64,000 bases of DNA from Gordonia iterans (lineage in GTDB: Bacteria > Actinomycetota > Actinomycetes > Mycobacteriales > Mycobacteriaceae). Below, piece by piece: positions 60,103 to 64,000 of the stretch. Position 1 is the stretch's first letter. The number at the start of each line of letters is the position of its first letter. The position numbers and the translations under genes are program-made. The stretch spans positions 2,046,001-2,110,000 of the forward strand of contig NZ_CP027433.1 in NCBI RefSeq assembly GCF_002993285.1. Direction: 5' to 3'. The notes beneath the pieces were generated by a model. It was not told where the DNA came from and made no database searches. It saw nothing but the letters and a program-made list of their open reading frames with translations.

Positions 60103-62169
60103 TCAGGCCTGCGCGGTGAGTGTTTCCCATTCGTCGATCAGACTCGAGTCGACGCCGCGGATCAGGTCGCCGAGGTCGTCGGTGATGTCCTCGATCTGTT
60201 CGGTCACCGCGGTCATCGGCAGGCCGCTGCGCAGCGCCCGGTAGCAGTCGGTGAGATAGCGCAAGACGACGCCCTCGCTGCGCTGCAGGCCGAACTCGCT
60301 GATCAGCTCGGTGAAGGTCATCGAGCGCTCGAGCATGTAGCGCAGCACGGACTTCGGGGAGGGCGGGGTGTTCGCCAGCCACGGATGACCGCGCTTGTAT
60401 GTCTCGTAGGCGAAACCGATCTCCTCGGCCAGCGGCTGCGGCCAGGTGATCTCCTCCAGCCGCGCCATCCGCTCCTCGTACTCGATCCCGTCGGCCTTCA
60501 TCTCGGCCACTGCCGCGTCGCGGGCGACCTTGCGCTGGGCCATCAGCACCTGGCGGGGATCGTCGAGCGTCGACTCCAGGATGGAGACGACGTCGAGTGC
60601 GAACGACGACGACTCCGGATCGAGGAGCTCGAAGGCGGCGACGGCGAACGCCGACAGGGGATTGGTGAGCGCGAAGTTCTCCGGCAGGTCGATCGACAGT
60701 TCGACGCGTTTGCCGTCCGGCGCGGGCGAGTCCAGCCGGGTGACGATGCCGGTCTCGACCAGGTCGCGGTACAGGGCAATGGTGTGCTTGATGTGCCGCA
60801 GTTGACGTTTGCGGGGCTCGTGATTGTCCTCGAGCAGGTGGCGCAGGGCGGCGAAGCAGTCCCCGGGCCGCTCCAGCACTTCCATGAGCATCGCCGTAGT
60901 CACCCGGAAATGCGACCGGAGTTGCTCGTCCGGGGCATCGACCAGGGTGAAGAAGGTCTTGTCGCTCCACCCGACGAAACCCTCCGGAGGCTTGCGCCGC
61001 ACCAGCTTTCGCAACTTCTTGGGATCGTCTCCGGCCTTGGCGACCAGGCGGGCGTTCTCCACGTCGTGCTCGGGGGCCTGCGCGACGACGTAGCCGATCG
61101 TGTCGTATCCGGCACGGCCGGCGCGCCCGGCGATCTGGTGGAACTCACGCGCCTTGAGCCGCCGGACGCGGTGACCGTCGTACTTGGTGAGACCGGCGAA
61201 CAGCACTGTGCGGATGGGCACGTTGATGCCGACGCCGAGCGTGTCCGTTCCGGCGACCACCTTGAGCAGTCCGGCTTGGGCGAGCCGCTCGACCAGCCGC
61301 CGGTACCGGGGGAGCATGCCGGCGTGGTGGACGCCGATGCCGGCGCGTAGGAGCTTGGAGAGGGTGTTCCCGAAGCCGGTCCGGAAGTCGAAGTCGCCGA
61401 TCGCCTCCGCCACCGCCGCTTTCTCCTCCTTGGAACAGATCTTGGCCGACAGCAGCGCCTGTGCTCGTTCGACCGCCTGCGCCTGGGTGAAGTGCACCAC
61501 GTAGACCGGCGCTTGGCCGGCGGTGACCAGTTCTTCGATGGTCTCGTGGATCGGCGTCATCGCGTAGCGGTACTCCAGCGGCACCGGTCGCTGCGCCCCG
61601 GCCACCTCGACGGTGGGCCGACCGGTGCGCCGGGTCAGGTCGTCGAGGAAGAAGGACACGTCGCCGAGGGTGGCGGACATCAGCAGGAACTGGGTGCTCG
61701 CCAACTCGATCAGCGGCACCTGCCAGGCCCAGCCGCGGTCGGACTCGCCGTAGTAGTGGAACTCGTCGGCGACCAGGACGCCGACGTCTGAGTCTGGTCC
61801 GTCGCGCAGCGCGAGATTCGCCACGATCTCCGCGGTCGCGCAGATGATCGGGGCGTCGGCGTTGACACTCGCATCGCCGGTCAGCAGGCCCACGTTCGCG
61901 GCGCCGAACTGCTCGCACAGGTCGAAGAATTTCTCGCTGACCAACGCCTTGATGGGCGCGGTGTAGTAGGCGCGCTGACCGCGGCAGCGGGCGAAGTAGA
62001 TCGCCCCCGACGCCACCAGGGACTTCCCCGAACCGGTCGGGGTCGCCAAAATCACATTGGTGCCCGACACCATCTCCAGGAGCGCCTCCTCCTGATGCGG
62101 GTACAGATCGATGCCGCGCTCGGCCCACCAGGCGAGAAAGTGCTCGAAGGCGGCGTCCTCGTCGCCCAC
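60103..62169 (-). CDS. Ski2-like DEAD/DEAH RNA helicase (DUF3516)
   Basis: 688 residues. Motif I ILATPTGSGKSLVASGAI, motif II VLVADEFHYYG (DEFH), motif III LLMSATLGD, and motif VI HQIAGRAGRAGYD define a Ski2/HelY-like superfamily 2 helicase. The C-terminal DUF3516 part has ITWPQPLAEEIGFAYETYKRGHPW. Possible role in RNA decay or repair; not proven. The GTG at 62169 is the first standard start; the frame extends upstream to the end of the PAC2-family gene, where only a CTG is available, so a longer coupled product is possible. Confidence 0.9.
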   Translation of the reverse strand: MGDEDAAFEHFLAWWAERGIDLYPHQEEALLEMVSGTNVILATPTGSGKSLVASGAIYFARCRGQRAYYTAPIKALVSEKFFDLCEQFGAANVGLLTGDASVNADAPIICATAEIVANLALRDGPDSDVGVLVADEFHYYGESDRGWAWQVPLIELASTQFLLMSATLGDVSFFLDDLTRRTGRPTVEVAGAQRPVPLEYRYAMTPIHETIEELVTAGQAPVYVVHFTQAQAVERAQALLSAKICSKEEKAAVAEAIGDFDFRTGFGNTLSKLLRAGIGVHHAGMLPRYRRLVERLAQAGLLKVVAGTDTLGVGINVPIRTVLFAGLTKYDGHRVRRLKAREFHQIAGRAGRAGYDTIGYVVAQAPEHDVENARLVAKAGDDPKKLRKLVRRKPPEGFVGWSDKTFFTLVDAPDEQLRSHFRVTTAMLMEVLERPGDCFAALRHLLEDNHEPRKRQLRHIKHTIALYRDLVETGIVTRLDSPAPDGKRVELSIDLPENFALTNPLSAFAVAAFELLDPESSSFALDVVSILESTLDDPRQVLMAQRKVARDAAVAEMKADGIEYEERMARLEEITWPQPLAEEIGFAYETYKRGHPWLANTPPSPKSVLRYMLERSMTFTELISEFGLQRSEGVVLRYLTDCYRALRSGLPMTAVTEQIEDITDDLGDLIRGVDSSLIDEWETLTAQA

Positions 62170-62258
62170 GAGGGCGGCCGAGAGGTCGCTCGCCGGTGAC
62201 GTGGAGCCGGCGTCAGAGGTCGGTGCGGTGATCGGGTCGGCTGTCTCCGTGTCGGGTT

Positions 62259-63281
62259 TCAGGGGGTGTCCCGTCGTGGCTCGCCAGGAGTGTCCGGGTC
62301 GGCGGGCCCCGCGTCGGCGTCGGATCCCAGGTCGAAGCCGTCGAACTCAGCGGCGTGCTCGGCCAGGAACTTCTCGAACTCGGCGCCGAGTTCGTCCCCG
62401 GAGGGCAGATCCTCCTCGGCAGACAGCAGCTCGCGCTCGGCCTTGGCCTGCACGTACGCGTCGTACTGCTGCTCGAGTGCATGGACGACGGCGCCGATCT
62501 CAGCGTTGCCGGCGACCTCCTCGTCGACCTGCGCGAGCACCTTGGCGGCGGCGTTCTCCAGGGCGGCGACGGGCAGGTTGAGTCCGGCCACCCGGCCCAG
62601 CGCCGACAGCAGTGCCGCCGACGCGCCCGGGTAGTTGTTCTGCGAGAGGTAGTGCGGGACGTGCGCCGACAGACCGACGGTGCGGTACCCGGCTGATCCC
62701 AGACGCAACTCCAGCAGCATGGAGGCACTGGAGGGCAGCTTCATCTCGTTGCCCCAGCGCGGCAGGTCGCCGAGGGCCTCGGCGTCGTTGCCGTGGCCGA
62801 TCACACCGGACGGCCGGGTGTGCGGGACGGCCATCGGGATCGAGTTGAGGCCGACCACCTGGCTCACGCCGAACTGCTCGGCGAGCGCGGTGATCGCCGT
62901 GGTGAACTGCTCCCAGCGCAGGTCCGGCTCGGCGCCGTCGAGCAGCAGGAAGGGCACGCCGTCGTTGTCCACGAGCGCATGCATGGTCAGGCGAGGCATG
63001 TCGATGCCCTCGAACTGTTCGCCGCTGAACGAGATCACCGGCCGTCGTGAGCGGTAGTCGATCAGTTCGTCGGTGTCGAAGGTGGCGACGAGCTGGCAGT
63101 CGAGCGCCTCGCGCAGGTGTGTGGCGGCCATCGTCACGGCGTGACCGGCATCGGCGAAGCCCTCGAGAGCATGCACCAGGACCGGTCCGCCGGCCGGATG
63201 GTCGCCCCGGGGGCCGGAGACGGTGGGACCGGGGAACTCGAGCTCGTACAGCGAGCGGTTCTCGTGCGGCTGCTCGTCCAT
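62259..63281 (-). CDS. PAC2-family protein (proteasome-assembly-chaperone-like fold)
   Basis: 340 residues. VLVHALEGFADAGHAVTMAATHLREAL, VATFDTDELIDYRSRRPVISF and VGLNSIPMAVPHTRP are characteristic, as is VGLSAHVPHYLSQNNYPGAS. The fold is shared with archaeal/eukaryotic proteasome assembly chaperones, and M. tuberculosis Rv2714 is the structural example. Function in actinomycetes is not settled. The C-terminal 70 residues form an acidic coil. It lies 89 bases before the helicase gene in the same direction, probably one operon. Confidence 0.93.
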   Translation of the reverse strand: MDEQPHENRSLYELEFPGPTVSGPRGDHPAGGPVLVHALEGFADAGHAVTMAATHLREALDCQLVATFDTDELIDYRSRRPVISFSGEQFEGIDMPRLTMHALVDNDGVPFLLLDGAEPDLRWEQFTTAITALAEQFGVSQVVGLNSIPMAVPHTRPSGVIGHGNDAEALGDLPRWGNEMKLPSSASMLLELRLGSAGYRTVGLSAHVPHYLSQNNYPGASAALLSALGRVAGLNLPVAALENAAAKVLAQVDEEVAGNAEIGAVVHALEQQYDAYVQAKAERELLSAEEDLPSGDELGAEFEKFLAEHAAEFDGFDLGSDADAGPADPDTPGEPRRDTP

Positions 63282-63434
63282 CGGGGGTTCTCCCTTCTCT
63301 TCAGGTGACCCGCCGGAGTCGCCGTCGGGTGTGGGTATTCAGTCTCGCAGGATGCGAGGTCTCGATCCACATAACACCGGTGACCGGTGGGTCATTCCCG
63401 GGTGTCCGGTGTCGATGGTGGCAGAGTGGCATGT

Positions 63435-64000
63435 GTGAAGCTGGTTGTGTCTGTTGTCGTCGCGCTCGGTGTGGCGCTGCTCGCGTGTGGCTGCACCACG
63501 TCCGGAAACCCGCGTGCGACACCTGATCTCGCCGCCAAAGCACTGCCCACGAGCGAGTTCGGGCCCGGTGCGACGGTGGTGCCGCCGGAACAGGTGCCGA
63601 GCATCGTGGCCGACATCACCCTGCGCCCTGTCGACGGCGAGGTGACGCCCGCGCACTGCACGCCGGCCGCCGTCGACACCGACACCGCGGCAGTGGTGTT
63701 CGCACCGGGACCCGCCGAAGGCAGCACGATGACCGAGATGGTCGCGCGGACCGAAGAGTCGCTGGACGATCTCGCACGGGCGGCATCCGAGTGCGCGACC
63801 TTTCGGGGTGGTTCGACCGGGCAGCTCGACGTCGCGACCCGGGTGGTCGTGCCGCCCGCGGAGTCCGGCGGAGTGCAGCGCATGACGCTGATCCGGACGC
63901 TCACCTCACCGGGGAACGACTCGGTCACCACGGCGGAGCAGTGGATCGCCCAGCGCGGCGACGTCCGAGTGCTGGTGCAGTTGCGGTATCTCGGCGCGGT
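63435..64000 (+). CDS. Secreted lipoprotein, 3' end outside the window
   Basis: At least 188 residues from a GTG at 63435. KLVVSVVVALGVALLAC is a lipoprotein signal with the anchor Cys at 18 (lipobox LLAC). The mature part has paired Cys (AHCTPAAVD, ASECATFRG) and resembles the extracellular sensor/PknH-like domains of mycobacterial lipoproteins; this likeness is weak. No ribosome site is clear. It diverges from the PAC2-family gene across 153 bases. The frame runs open to the window end. Confidence 0.75.
   Translation, partial: MKLVVSVVVALGVALLACGCTTSGNPRATPDLAAKALPTSEFGPGATVVPPEQVPSIVADITLRPVDGEVTPAHCTPAAVDTDTAAVVFAPGPAEGSTMTEMVARTEESLDDLARAASECATFRGGSTGQLDVATRVVVPPAESGGVQRMTLIRTLTSPGNDSVTTAEQWIAQRGDVRVLVQLRYLGA

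Overview
The window is high-GC DNA whose genes use GTG and TTG starts freely. Its backbone is the dapB - thyA/dfrA - thyX - dapA - rnj - ftsK - pgsA - clgR - pspA - recA/recX - miaB - miaA - dapF - hflX - lexA - nrdR neighbourhood, which I recall from Mycobacterium and Corynebacterium. This points to a mycolic-acid actinomycete of the order Mycobacteriales, probably Gordonia-like. The genus is inference. No rRNA, tRNA or CRISPR array was recognised.

Left part (1-15.5 kb): the 3' end of an amidase gene, dapB with a membrane protein and a flavodoxin-like protein, then a foreign-looking insert (about 2980-5783). The insert carries two unrecognised genes, a protein with a duplicated Cys/His motif and an AAA/Orc-like ATPase, and is followed by a decayed second flavodoxin gene. 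An HxlR regulator/NmrA reductase pair, thyA-dfrA, a YcaQ-like DNA glycosylase, a methyltransferase, an AraC/VOC pair, a tightly coupled CoA-transferase/HMG-CoA-lyase-like operon and a HAD phosphatase follow.

Middle (15.5-35.3 kb): thyX (so both thymidylate synthases are present), dapA-rnj, ftsK, a TerC-type exporter behind a manganese (yybP-ykoY) riboswitch, argA-like, pgsA, clgR, pspA, a glycosyltransferase, recA-recX with a LexA box, the gluABCD glutamate transporter (minus strand), and miaB with a membrane protein.

Right (35.3-64 kb): a complete IS481-type element with target-site duplication, a broken HNH/13E12 gene, a DUF349 protein, miaA, dapF, hflX (ending in a 4 x 28 bp tandem repeat), a fructose PTS locus (ptsH, fruA, fruK, fruR, ptsI), lexA diverging from a LysM protein, nrdR, hrpA, an aminotransferase, an Ntn hydrolase, ahpD-ahpC diverging from oxyR, a Ski2-like helicase, a PAC2-family protein and a lipoprotein cut by the window end.

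The genes cover diaminopimelate/lysine and thymidylate synthesis, the SOS response (recA, lexA and the LysM gene share LexA-type operators), tRNA modification, peroxide defence and sugar/glutamate uptake. A recurring TANNNT hexamer 6-8 bases before start codons suggests that many transcripts are leaderless.
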